From Strobilurus pachycystidiatus (Eukaryota > Basidiomycota > Agaricomycetes > Agaricales > Physalacriaceae): a stretch of 64,000 nt of DNA. The position numbers and the translations under genes were made by a program. The stretch's first letter is position 1; every line of letters starts with the position of its first letter. Location of the stretch: contig JAHLMK010000012.1 in NCBI GenBank assembly GCA_019915135.1, positions 682,001-746,000 of the forward strand, read 5' to 3'. Below are positions 45,600 through 56,137 of this stretch, piece by piece. The notes below the pieces were generated by a model. That model was not told where the DNA came from and did no database searches. It saw only the letters and a list, made by a program, of their open reading frames with translations.

Positions 45600-48052
45600 T
45601 TACAACACATATCGGAAATCCCTGTTTTGAATGTCCGTCAAATCCAGGAGTTCCTAGCCGAAAGATTCAGCAAGGAAGAATTTGACTACTTCTAGGTACG
45701 TACCTTTTCAACATGAACCTTATTGATTGCGCCTCCGTGGCCGATATCGATGTAGACGTCGTCGTACTTCGTATCGCGTACTTCCTTGTCTCGGCGTTTG
45801 TTTTCCCATGACAAGTACGTGCGGATGGTGATCATCAGAATCATCCTACACACGACGCAGATACCGATGACAATCCAGGGGACGTGGTTCCTATAAGTAT
45901 TGCCGCAAATGAGTTGGATGTAAGGGACTTGAATCGGGTCATGATTACCGTGGCTTGTATTTCTGTTGCCACATGAAAGGACCAACAGCGTTTCCAATGC
46001 AATAAGCTGAAAGCATAATCGTGTTGACGGTTATTCGTTTCGTATGTCCAGCGGTGACGCTCGAGAGCCAAGACAAGGAGATAACTGCGAAGTATGATCA
46101 GAAACGAAGAAGACGTATGCTGCGAGCAATTACCAAAGGCAGTCGTCCCGACACCTGTACGACAGTTAGCGGGCACCACTATGCGCCGTTTACAGAACAT
46201 TGGGCGCACCACTTATGAAAAGCGTGATCAACAGCCCAACCTGGTCGCTCCAGGGGAGTAAGTTGATCAAGAACACCGAGATCAAGTTTGGTATCATCCA
46301 AATCGCCCCGACATAACCACAACTGTTCGGAATGTGAGTCACCACCATTGTGCCCGTCCATATGGTGATGATCTCCACGACTCCATCCACGCATCCCAAA
46401 AGAGTGGTCTGGAGGTTATTAAAACCAAACGAGAGGAGGATGATCTGTCTTTGGTTTGACAGCGAATTTGGAATGTTCGTGAGGACACAGAAGAGAGAAA
46501 AGAGCCAGGTCTTGGGATCAGTGAGAGCTTCAATCATTCTGCGAACGTTAGGTTACAGACTAAAGTGCGAGAGATGATTCGGTACGTACTGTTCACGCTT
46601 GAAATGCTTGTTTTCGACGCCAGTTTGGTTTTCCTACGAAGTCAATTTAGAGTGACACAATGACCGAAGGCGACGATGGCTACCCACCTTGATTCGCTGG
46701 ACCGCTTGGGCACGTTCATCCTCAGTCAAGAACCATGCCGTGGTAGGAGAGTCTGGGAAAAGGAACCTAGTGTGGGCTTACAATCAGTAATCATCTCCTT
46801 CTTGAGTAGTGCCGAACCCACCAGAAGACGACGGCGGTCACGATCGTGAGAGCTCCAAAAATGATGAAAAGCCTTGAGATAGTGTGTGAGGAGCACCATA
46901 AAGGTCTGAGAAGGAGCGCACCATTGCCACGCGGCCAAAGCGCGAGACTTCATGTGCAGTGTTCCGAAGCTGATGAAACCTGAGAATATCTGGGCTGTTG
47001 CCCGTGGGTGAGTGTGTACATGCAAGCTGGACCAGCCTTACCGAATCCGTTCATTAAAACTACACGAGGATTAGGCATTTCATTCAATGCGCCATCGGAC
47101 ACTTACACCAGTACCCCACTCTCATGGTCTGTTCCCGTCGCGTGTAGAACATGGTGCTGACGATCATGAACCCAGTGGTGATAGAACCTTCGCACACGCC
47201 GAGAATCAGGCGCACGATGAGGAGGCCGGTGAAGTTCTTGCATGCCGCGTGACAGCACAAAGCGATCGCCCACACGAGAATGTTGATGCTAAGAATTTCG
47301 AGAGTTGGACACAGCTCGATGAGGGTAAGAGTGGAAGTACCTGAGCCATTTGCCGACCGGAAAGCGTTGCAGAGCAAGGTTTTGAGGAAATTCAAATAAG
47401 AGGTAGCTGAGATAAAATGCCGTCCCAAGCCTATGATGATGAGCTTCAAGTTCATCCTGAGCGACAATTAAAAAATACGTACCAATTGTACCTGCGTTCA
47501 GTGACTGAGATTAGTGCGAACAAAAGCGATGACGCAGACTTCGTACTCGTCAGTCGTGAGATGGGTGTCCTCTCTAATGAACTCATGAACAAACGCATTC
47601 ACAAACGTAATAAGGGGCAGGCGTTCTTACCGAAGGTTGAGTGCGGCAGCGTTGTTCAGCGTAGCTTTGTCCATGTACTGAATGCTGCCAGGTAGATTGA
47701 GCAAAGAAGCTCTCTCCACTTCATTCAAGAGGTGACACACGTGTACAGTACTGAGAAAGGCGTAGAGACTTGAGTTAGATTCAACAAATATTAGGACGGA
47801 GAAACTCACAACACATAAGAGGCAGAAGATGCTTGTCAATCTTTTTCCTACGGGTGACATGAGTGTTTAGACTGGAACAAAGTGGATCAACAAGAACTTG
47901 ATGCGTTGAGCCTCCGCTGGATCCAAAGGAGAGAGTTTTCCCGCCACGAGCTCTGCCCCGGTATCGACCTGGGCGACTGACACTACATCGATGCGAGTTA
48001 CGGATGCCTTTTCGTCCTTTTCGTCGATGCTCCTTGAGCGAGGTGAATCCAT
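45600..48052 (-). CDS. Major facilitator transporter, Dal5-type anion:cation symporter family
   Basis: A twelve-helix MFS carrier of the allantoate permease family (TC 2.A.1.14). It starts MDSPRSRSIDEKDEKASVTR. The fingerprints are KIDKHLLPLM in the first helix region, IQYMDKATLNNAAALNL, the LGVCEGSITTGFMIVSTMFY and YTRREQTMRVGYW loop, the central ALTDPKTWLFSLFCVLTNIP and GFNNLQTTLLGCVDGVVEII segment, and the C-terminal WENKRRDKE tail joined by a last intron to LLDLTDIQNRDFRYVL, with TAA at 45600-45602. Family members import allantoate, ureidosuccinate, nicotinate or other carboxylates; the substrate here is unknown. About a dozen introns. The closing LTDxxNxxFRY motif is a strong family mark. 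Confidence 0.93.
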
Positions 48053-49397
48053 CGTAGTGCGCGATTTTGGAGCGAGGGTGGCCTCGAAGTATTCGCCCAG
48101 AATTTATATCGGTACATCTAGCGTGCGAAAAGAGCACCAGTGGGGAGATAATGGAAGCTTGAAGAGCTTCTCTCGCACTAGAACACGAGTTTCTGTGCAC
48201 GGTGTACAACGATCTGCCGACGGCTCCGGAAGCCTGTGAGCAAGGCAGTCACGGGAGGCATCAACGAGGCAGAACGAGGCATGCACAGATAAGAACTACG
48301 AAACCTAGTGTATTGTGGCGTTATCGAGGACGTATTCCATCAGCGTGTGCTTGTTTGTTGTTGCTCAGCAATACTAAGTCCTGTGATCCGAGAAGGTGCT
48401 ACCCGAGTTTCAGATGACTGGTGCAATATCAGCGCGACGTGCCCTCAGTCGCTGCTATGAGAGCCCAACTCAATGCCAGGATTGTCGCGGCTGATTCGAA
48501 GTTCGAAGTCCAGTAGTATCATTATCAGATAAGAATGAAAGAGGTCAGATTAAGGAGAGAAAACGGCTGCGAGTGTATAGGTGGCGGTCGTACGTGCACC
48601 TGGCAGTGGGGCGGTATAGAGTGACGAAGACGGGCGGGCCGCCCGCGGTCCGTTTTCCTCACACCTCAGTCGTTTTTTACCGCGTCCCAAAAAGGAAATT
48701 GCGCTTTTCGGATCCGACAGCCTTCAACTTCATTGCCATCTGGTTTCTAGTACTAACTATTTTACTTGAAGTGCAGATAAAGGCCAGACTGGCATAGTCA
48801 TACAAAAGAGTAGGTCTTTGTGCATATGTGTTGTACGAACAATTGACGGGCTTCCGACTCTGTGGCGTTCCCTATTACGTACAAGCTAAGCGCTAAAAGT
48901 TCTTGACCCTTGATTTTCTTTGATCCTGCTCCTTCCACCCACTGTGCTTCCTGCGGCATCCACCAAAACTCTCGGCTGTCAGCGTCTCTGAATACCCTCT
49001 GTCCTGGGCAGAAAGCTTCCACCGTCGAGCGCATGAATGCCGACAAGTATGAGAGGCGACTGCTCGGCTTTGCGAGCCACAATGAACACACATCGAACAA
49101 CTACACGTTAGTAACTCGATAGTCCGGGCGCGCGTTCACAAAAGGGTAATGCTCTCGTGTCACGTCAAGTTTTTCTGCAATTTTTTGCGCTGAACGTTTC
49201 TCGGGCCCCAAGAACGGTCGACACAGGTACTACGCTAGTTATCGAGAAGCTCGAAGCTTTACATTATGATATTGGTAAGTGTGCTATTTGTCTACTACGA
49301 TGACCTGCAAAATTAATGATAGAGCTACAGAATGTTGGTATATACAAAATAAGGCTACAACTTCGACTTCGTGACTTCCCTCTGCTCTGGCAAATCC
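48053..49397. other. 1.3-kb intergenic region
   Basis: A plus-strand frame at 48910-49122 reads THCASCGIHQNS and may be a fragment of something, but no start, splice sites or family are evident. I see no RNA gene or repeat. Confidence 0.4.
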
Positions 49398-49931
49398 CTA
49401 TACCTTTCTCGCCGTCGCATGCGATGATCTCGAGTTGCTCTGGCTAGGTTGTGGCTTGTACTCTTCCTCTGCCGACCACGACGTCCCAGGAGGGCCCAAA
49501 CTTATTGGAGGCCGAAGCGTAGTGCCCGCCTGCTTGGACACGGAAAAGTCCATCGGAGACGAAGGCGATGAGGCCCTTGATGATGATGGAGGCGAACCGA
49601 AGTCTAATCTTCGCGCCCGGACGCCTTTAACACCCATGATAGGCGCGTCGTCGCTAATGGGACGTTGAGGGAAGAATGAGGATGAGCCGCGCAAGGGCCC
49701 CCCAGGGGCCGGCGGGCACTGTGGCGCATGGGGTTTCGTTGGTGCGGGGGTGGCGAAGTGGGATAGTGACGGGTGTGGCGCCTTGTACCCATCCCTCCCA
49801 TGGTTGTAAGCGCCGAGCGGCATCGACGCCTGTGGGAGAGAGGAGGAACTCGAGGGTTGGGATACAAGATAGGATGAACTCGAGGGGTTTGCCAGTCGCG
49901 CATCAGGATATTGGTTTTTACGAGCGTGCAT
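49398..49931 (-). CDS. Hypothetical serine/proline-rich protein
   Basis: A single reading frame of 177 residues, MHARKNQYPDARLANPSSSS onward. It is almost all low complexity (Ser, Pro, Gly), with one conserved-looking patch, DAPIMGVKGVRARRLDFGSP, and a C-terminal TSWSAEEEYKPQ. I recognise no family. Support is limited to an open frame on the strand where the opposite frames are unlikely, plus composition like intrinsically disordered fungal regulators. It could be the last exon of a larger gene, or spurious. Confidence 0.4.
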   Translation of the reverse strand: MHARKNQYPDARLANPSSSSYLVSQPSSSSSLPQASMPLGAYNHGRDGYKAPHPSLSHFATPAPTKPHAPQCPPAPGGPLRGSSSFFPQRPISDDAPIMGVKGVRARRLDFGSPPSSSRASSPSSPMDFSVSKQAGTTLRPPISLGPPGTSWSAEEEYKPQPSQSNSRSSHATARKV

Positions 49932-50740
49932 TGCTGTGCTGGATGTGCTGAAATGCAGAAGGCTCTGTGGTGGTGGTGGTGGAATGTTGCTGCATGTGTC
50001 GGCTGTTTATATGGCGACAGAATGCCCTTTGTTGGACCTCCGATCCTATTCGGGTCGCGAGAAGATGGCGCGGGTGGCCAAAGCGGCCGACAATGGGAAC
50101 AAACCCCTCTTGAGGCGCTTTCATATAAGCAAAAGGTGCGTTACGGAAGACCACGCCAGGAACGACGGTCCTTCTGCCCGAATGGTGATGGCTCAACATC
50201 AATGCCTTTATTCAGTGGCTTTGTTCTGAGCCACTAAACGAGGCTTGCAATTGTTTCTTCTGAATGAGCGCGGAGCTGTTGTTCTCGGTTATATCTTATG
50301 TTGATCTGGGTTGTCCCTTCCTTCTCATCCATTTTACATGAATCGTCCTTGTCTGCATTCCGATTCTGACGTGAGTCTCGCTCCATCCTATCATAAGTTT
50401 ATTTAAAAAAGTATACCTCGCGTCCAGCACGCGTATTCCACACCTTAGTTGGGCCGCGAATGTGGAGGCGATTGTTTTTGCGACCTTGAGTAGGTTGGCT
50501 ATCAGGGTTCAGTGCGCCACTGGCCCACCGGTCATTGTGAATGGATGCGCATTATAGGAATATGTACATGACCTCAACATGATCCAATCTGAGTCCTTTC
50601 TCCGCCGCTGGAACTGTGTGCAATAGAGTCAGAGCGTCGGTAAGCGCCCGCCGCAAACTTCCCGATTTGGATAAAGACCGGCGTCACACGATCGGTGAGT
50701 ACTCGGACCGAAAAGTGCTAACTTGCTTTTCTCTCCGATC
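49932..50740. other. Intergenic region upstream of NOP9
   Basis: No supported gene; the short ORFs of about 90-110 residues on both strands overlap and have no motif. Confidence 0.45.
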
Positions 50741-53206
50741 ATGCCTCGCGAGAACAGGAAAAGAGGGAAGAAACATAAAAAGCCAGCTCCGGAGCAAGAT
50801 GAGGCTATCTCGGTGCAACCCCAGCAAGAGAATCCCGAGCCTGAACAGCCAGAAGCTGGCCCGTCTTGGATCGTTCAGCAGCCGCACACGGTGGACACCG
50901 ATACAGAAGCGCCATTTGGGTACCTCGACCAGGATGTCAAAGCCTATTTCAGGACTGTGGATGTTCAAATGAGGCAGTGGCAGGACGGAACGACCGAGAT
51001 TGACGATGGTGAGCCGTCGATGACATGTATGAAGGGAGAAAACACAGCTCATGAGCTTTGTCCAGACGAGAAGCGTCAATTCTTCGTCGCTGCTCTCACA
51101 GAAATGAACGATAAGGAGAAGCAGCTGGCAACGGACCCCGACTGCTCTGTCATTCTAGAGAGGGTGCTGCATTCAATGGATGACTTTGCTCGAAGGGTTT
51201 TCGCTGATCGCCTGGCTGGTTCGTGAGTCTTCTCTGTATCCTTATTTACTCTCCAATTGACCAAATTTGCAGTTACGAAATCCTTGCGAAACATAGATTT
51301 GCGTCACACGTTATTCAGACGCTCATCAACGTTGCTCGCGACACTGTCAGTCGCGAAACGAATGGAAAGTTTCCAGCAGATACTCCGCCTGAGTTGCGCA
51401 CCATGACTGACTTGATACTCGACATATCCGATGTAAGTTTGTGCGCTCTCTTACTATCTCATCTACTAAACTCACACCCAGGAACTCATTCCAACATTAT
51501 CCCTATCTTTGAATGATCCATTCGCTTCGCATATTGTTCGCGCCGTACTATCACTCCTCGCAGGCCTTCCTTCTACTGTCACCTCTAATACACAGTCCAA
51601 GAAGAGCAAGCAGTGGAAAGACAAGCAGGGAGAAATGCGAAATCTTTTCGAGAAGGAGACTCGAACCGATGAAGTTGTCGTTCCCCCAGTATTTGGAGAG
51701 AAGGCCGCTGCTGCTATACGCTCTTGTAGGGAGACAATGTCAGCCAACGAGGTGAGGGCCTGTGCGGCTAGCAAGGTCGCATGTCCTGGTTTAGATGTAC
51801 GTGGACATTGATCATCTCCCTGTTGTCTTACTCACACACTCTCAAGGTCCTACTGGTAGTTGAAGCCAATAGCGGACTATCAAACGAACCAGGGAGCTTG
51901 ATGGATGCAGTAACAACCGGTATTGTTGGGGAATTATGTGAATTATCTTCTCTCAAAAATTTCCGACTTCGCTCACAAATCGATGAACAGTATCAGGCAA
52001 CACGCTTACTCAAGAACCCTCGTCCTACATTGCGACGCTCCTCAAAGATACTACCTCCTCCCATCTACTCGAGACTGTTCTCGCCCATGCGCCTCAACCA
52101 GTCTTCGATTCTCTCTGGACTACGTATCTTTGCCCTAACGGCGACGCCGGCAAGATAGCTGTACATCCCGTGAGCAACTACGTTCTAGCGAAGGCTGTCG
52201 CTAGGACAAACGAAGATCAGCTCAATAGCATGGGACGGGCATGGTGGTCTAAAGCCGTCAAAGCTGGTCGCTTGGGAGTCATCAAGGCCGTGGTCGATCG
52301 AGCAGTCGAACTCAAACAAGGCGGGGACGGTCTGTGGGCTGGTGTGAAGACCGCCTTTGGTATACTAGAGGCTACCCAGAGCGAGGAAGCAATCGATTGC
52401 GTATTGTGTCTCAAGACTCTCGAGGTTCGAAAACACTGTTTATCCCTGGATGTTTTTGACGCGTTGTCCCTCAGGAATATCGTTCACTCGAGCAGGCTGA
52501 ACCTAATGTTCAGGGCGCCTTACTCCTGCAATCTATCCTTCGTTTGCCCGATCCTCACAATGCCGAGCTGATAGACAACATACTCAGCCTACCCTTAACC
52601 CCACTCAAGTCTCTGGCCCACCATCCTGTATCATCACGCGTCCTAGACGTATTGCTGGAAGCCGACACCGTGCCTCATAAGGCCAAGCGTCGCTTTGTCA
52701 TGGCTTGGTTGGGGCACTACCACGAACTCGTCGACGACCGCATTGGTAGTCGGGTAGGCGAGCGCTGCTGGAAGTGGTGCGACACATACACCAAAGAGAA
52801 GATCGCACGGAGCGTGATGGACAACGAACAAGATCTCGCAGCGTCCTTTTACGGGAAGTACTTTGCACGAGTGTTGAACCTATACCTGCTCAGGAAGAAA
52901 CCGAACGAGTGGCGTGACATTGTTGGTCGGCAAAACCAGAAGGTTGACGAGGTGACACTCCCAATGAAGAATGGCCCGCCCAAACCTGTTGTGGCGGAGA
53001 TTCAAGTGGCGAAAAAGAGGAAGCACGAGGAGGACGAGATCGATGTCTTGTTCAAGAAGGCGAAGAACCACCAAAAAGGTGTCTTGGAGTCTCAACCCCC
53101 AGCAGCAGAATCGACCTCCGCACCCTCGGTTGTGGACTCAAGAATTATTGCAGCAATAAGGGCGGCTCCCTCTGGAGAAAAGCGCACGAAGAAGCGGAGA
53201 CAATGA
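50741..53206 (+). CDS. NOP9: NOP9-type nucleolar Pumilio-repeat protein
   Basis: A Puf-like RNA-binding protein needed for 18S rRNA maturation in the 90S pre-ribosome. The start [17 protein letters not shown] is basic. Conserved NOP9 segments follow: [20 protein letters not shown] (the N-terminal signature), then repeat helices such as [78 protein letters not shown] and [20 protein letters not shown], and [20 protein letters not shown] near the end. The C-terminus is Lys-rich ([11 protein letters not shown]). Several introns are required, some between repeats. The 50741 ATG is preferred to an upstream Met because it begins the conserved basic motif. Confidence 0.92.
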
Positions 53207-53625
53207 CCGGGGGTCATCTCGTTTCTTTTCAAAAGTACTTACCAACTATCGTAATACGGACGTTTTGTGCAACTCCATTTGTTGGGGCCGTCACCAGTGT
53301 TCAGCAAGAACTTAGCTGTCCTGCCTGTAACAAGTTGGGTCTCTTCGTTTACGCGCTTCTCATCCCCCTCGTAAGCTCCACAGCAGGAGGAATCTACTTG
53401 TATTATTGGTGCAACGAACACAACGGGCATGATGCGCGACTACAAGAGGCACATCTGAGTCCGGTAGAGCTACGGGCTTGTAATATGATCAGGCGCGCAC
53501 TGGACAAGAAAGATCACAGTCGACAACAACGCGACAAAAAGAAGCACGGGCATCCCCAGATCTTTAAGTGTTGCTTCTGCATGGCCGTATTTCTCCATCG
53601 TAAAAGGCGTGATCGACATCTATAA
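53203..53625 (+). CDS. Small zinc-finger-like ORF overlapping the NOP9 stop codon
   Basis: A frame of 140 residues whose ATG overlaps the NOP9 TGA (ATGA). It contains CPACNKLGLFVYALLIP and ends FKCCFCMAVFLHRKRRDRHL, which fits a C2H2 zinc-finger start (CxxC then 12 residues then His) but lacks the final His because the frame stops one residue later. It lies just before the 3' end of the convergent membrane-protein gene. It may be an unspliced exon of a finger gene, a decayed gene, or chance. I list it at low confidence. Confidence 0.28.
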   Translation: MTGGHLVSFQKYLPTIVIRTFCATPFVGAVTSVQQELSCPACNKLGLFVYALLIPLVSSTAGGIYLYYWCNEHNGHDARLQEAHLSPVELRACNMIRRALDKKDHSRQQRDKKKHGHPQIFKCCFCMAVFLHRKRRDRHL

Positions 53626-55415
53626 GGCTCCGCTCAACATAAAATCCATAAACCAATAAGAACGTCGCCTGACCATAAGAACGCTCCCGACGGTCTCCGC
53701 CATTTTGAGTGCACCGAACATCTGGGGCGACGTGTTTGATGCCGAGGCTAACGTGTACAGTGCGGGTAATATTCCAAGGGAACCGAGGAATATGAACGGG
53801 ATGAACGGGAAGGGGACCTGGAGTAGGTTTGCCACAGCCAGAACGATGACGGTCACAACAAGATCGAGGAGGAGGCTGAATATGATGATTCGGCGGAAAA
53901 TGGTAAGTAGATTTTGCCGTTGTTGGATGTTATTCGTGTAGAGCCATACGATACCTGAAGGGTTTGTTTTATGAGGCAATTCGGGAAAGATGCAATAGAA
54001 CATACCAGGCATAACAAGGCAAAGCAGAGTAGTTCGCATGCAAGACGATATGAAGGCTCCCCATTCTTGCTTAACGTCGAATTAGACACCGTTCAAGGTA
54101 TGAACCAGAGAACCTACTAAGAACGACACGTCTGTGACACCGCCCCTCCTGATCCAGTACGAGAGTGTCGTATGTTGAGACACCTGCGCCAGTGTCAATG
54201 CAGCACGATGACGAGAGGTTTTTCCGTACAATGGATATCTGATACAGGACAATGGCACTCGACAGCATCACCTGTCGTTTCTCTGCTCTGAGAATTCCCA
54301 AGAGCGTAGCCGTGAGTCCCAATGAAATGTCGATTCTCGAACGTCCAGAGGTGACTTCTGGAACAACGAGGACAATCGCGGCAATGGGCACTACGGTCAT
54401 GGCGAATAGCACGATCCATTTATTGTATGGCAAACCGGTTCTATCTTCTTTGGCGATGCGCTGAAGCTAGGAACAACAGTAGATCAACGGATCTCGCTAT
54501 GATCAGTCATAGAGAGTTAAGACGTACCGAATGCCCTATCATCCAGAAAAGATTCCCGAGACCTAAGAGACACGAGAACAGGACGAATCTAGCAGCGCAC
54601 AAGCGTCAGCTGCGCTGACCACTAGCGAAGGAGAGCTACACGCGCCTCAACTGAATTGAATCGATTATGCCAGTGAGTGAGCTGTGCATAGGGGATCAAA
54701 TATTTAGGTGAGGAGAATTGAATATTATGTGAGGAATACCTGTATATCATGGCTTGTTGCACGATGTTAGCGGCGAACAGACCCATGACCAACGCGACGG
54801 CACAATCAGCGGTAAAGGACATTATCGAGAACTGCGGAATGCAGAACACAAGACCAGTTCTGGATTGTAGTGAATCATAACTCACTCGGACGGCGTGGAA
54901 CGGTGCGTACATGATGGCTGTGCTGACGACAGTGGCCATAAAAATACTTCTTTGTCCATGGACCTCAGCAGCGCGAAGCCAAAAGCTGAACGTCAAAAGG
55001 CTTGTTGCCGTCCAGATTGCCATGATAACTAGTAGATCAAAAGTTGGCTCTGTGTCTGCGTCGACTCGGAGTGAAATCACTGGTCTTGAACACATACCTC
55101 CAACAGGGTACTCAGTCTCTTCCGACGGATCGACAAAGAGCTCCATGGCGCTGTATATGAGCATCTCCATCATTACATGATTCTTGAACGAACATGAGGA
55201 GTGAGGAAGGTCGGTAGGAGCAAACCTGACCAACCTGGAGCATGCACACAAAGAAGAGCGCGCACAGTCTAGTAGCAACCTTGAACATGGATACAGCAGC
55301 TACATCGAAACTGTACACACCTAGCCGCGCGCCATCGAACGCTGCCACCAACGTGGGGCGCGCCACTCTCCTCGTCAGCGGGCGGTCGTAGGGGGGATAA
55401 ATCGTTCAACTCCAT
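53620..55415 (-). CDS. Predicted polytopic membrane protein of unknown family
   Basis: The ATG at 55413-55415 begins MELNDLSPLRPPADEESGAP, spliced to LCALFFVCMLQ and then to NHVMMEMLIYSAMELFVDP. Later exons give LLVIMAIWTATSLLTFSFWL, VVSTAIMYAPFHAVR, FSIMSFTADCAVALVMGLFA, a block NKWIVLFAMTVVPIAAIVLV and the 3' exon with RRIIIFSLLLDLVVTVIVLA, VPFPFIPFIFLGSLGILPAL and SPQMFGALKMAETVGSVLMV before the stop at 53620. Eight or nine helices are likely. The 3' part resembles repeated Agaricomycete membrane proteins of unknown role (LTIxRR..IFxLLLDxVVTV). The exon model between 54040 and 54700 is uncertain. Confidence 0.62.
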
Positions 55416-55681
55416 GGTAGAAGCTTGCTTGAAGGACCGGGGCTGTACTTAAATACTTTGCAGATGATAGAAATCAGGACCAGCTGGACGCGATGTGGTA
55501 AGTTTGAAACATCAACGACTCTTGATTCAGAGGCCTCGGTGCCGTACCAATCAACTTCAATTGCAAGGAGTCAAGGATGACTCGCCAGCATCCCGCTTGA
55601 CGGTTTCCCATCCGCCACTCTGATAAATGAGAAGATAACCTATCGGAACTAGGAGACCATGAAACTGAGATATATGCGCAA

Positions 55682-56047
55682 ATGAGGCAATCGAAAATTT
55701 ACGAGAGGGCGGCACGTCGGCTCGAGCGCGCCCCGCCTCGGCCCTCAATTGGTCGCAATGCCTCAGAGTCACTGTATGACGTGTCTGACCTTCCTACAAT
55801 GTTTGTTACCTCCGTTACGCAGATAGTCCTTACACTTGACAGCATCCGAAGAGCAGGGAGTACTTTGGTGAGACGCGTCCAGACTCGGGAGAAATTCGGC
55901 AAGCCGCTGGAGGAACTGGTACCGCGAGGGGAGGACCCGGAAGAACGAGTGATGGAGTGGAAAAAGCTCGAAGAAGAGTTGGGTAAGGTCGCAGAATTGG
56001 TGAAGAGAATGGGCGGTGATGGGAGATGCGCTGAACTATGCGGATAA
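55682..56047 (+). CDS. Small hypothetical protein with a C-terminal coiled coil
   Basis: A frame of 121 residues (MRQSKIYERAARRLERAPPR...) with a helical, charged C-terminus (ERVMEWKKLEEELGKVAELV) that looks like a coiled coil. It lies in a gap on the plus strand, 267 bp from the divergent membrane protein. Amino-acid composition favours real coding and there are no rare stop patterns, but no family is recognised, and upstream exons cannot be excluded. Confidence 0.42.
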   Translation: MRQSKIYERAARRLERAPPRPSIGRNASESLYDVSDLPTMFVTSVTQIVLTLDSIRRAGSTLVRRVQTREKFGKPLEELVPRGEDPEERVMEWKKLEEELGKVAELVKRMGGDGRCAELCG

Positions 56048-56137
56048 ACGTTATATTCATGCCAGTTGTGCTATATGTCTCGTGCAGTTAGTCCGATCTG
56101 AAAGTCCCACTTGCGGCCACACACATATATAAACGAG

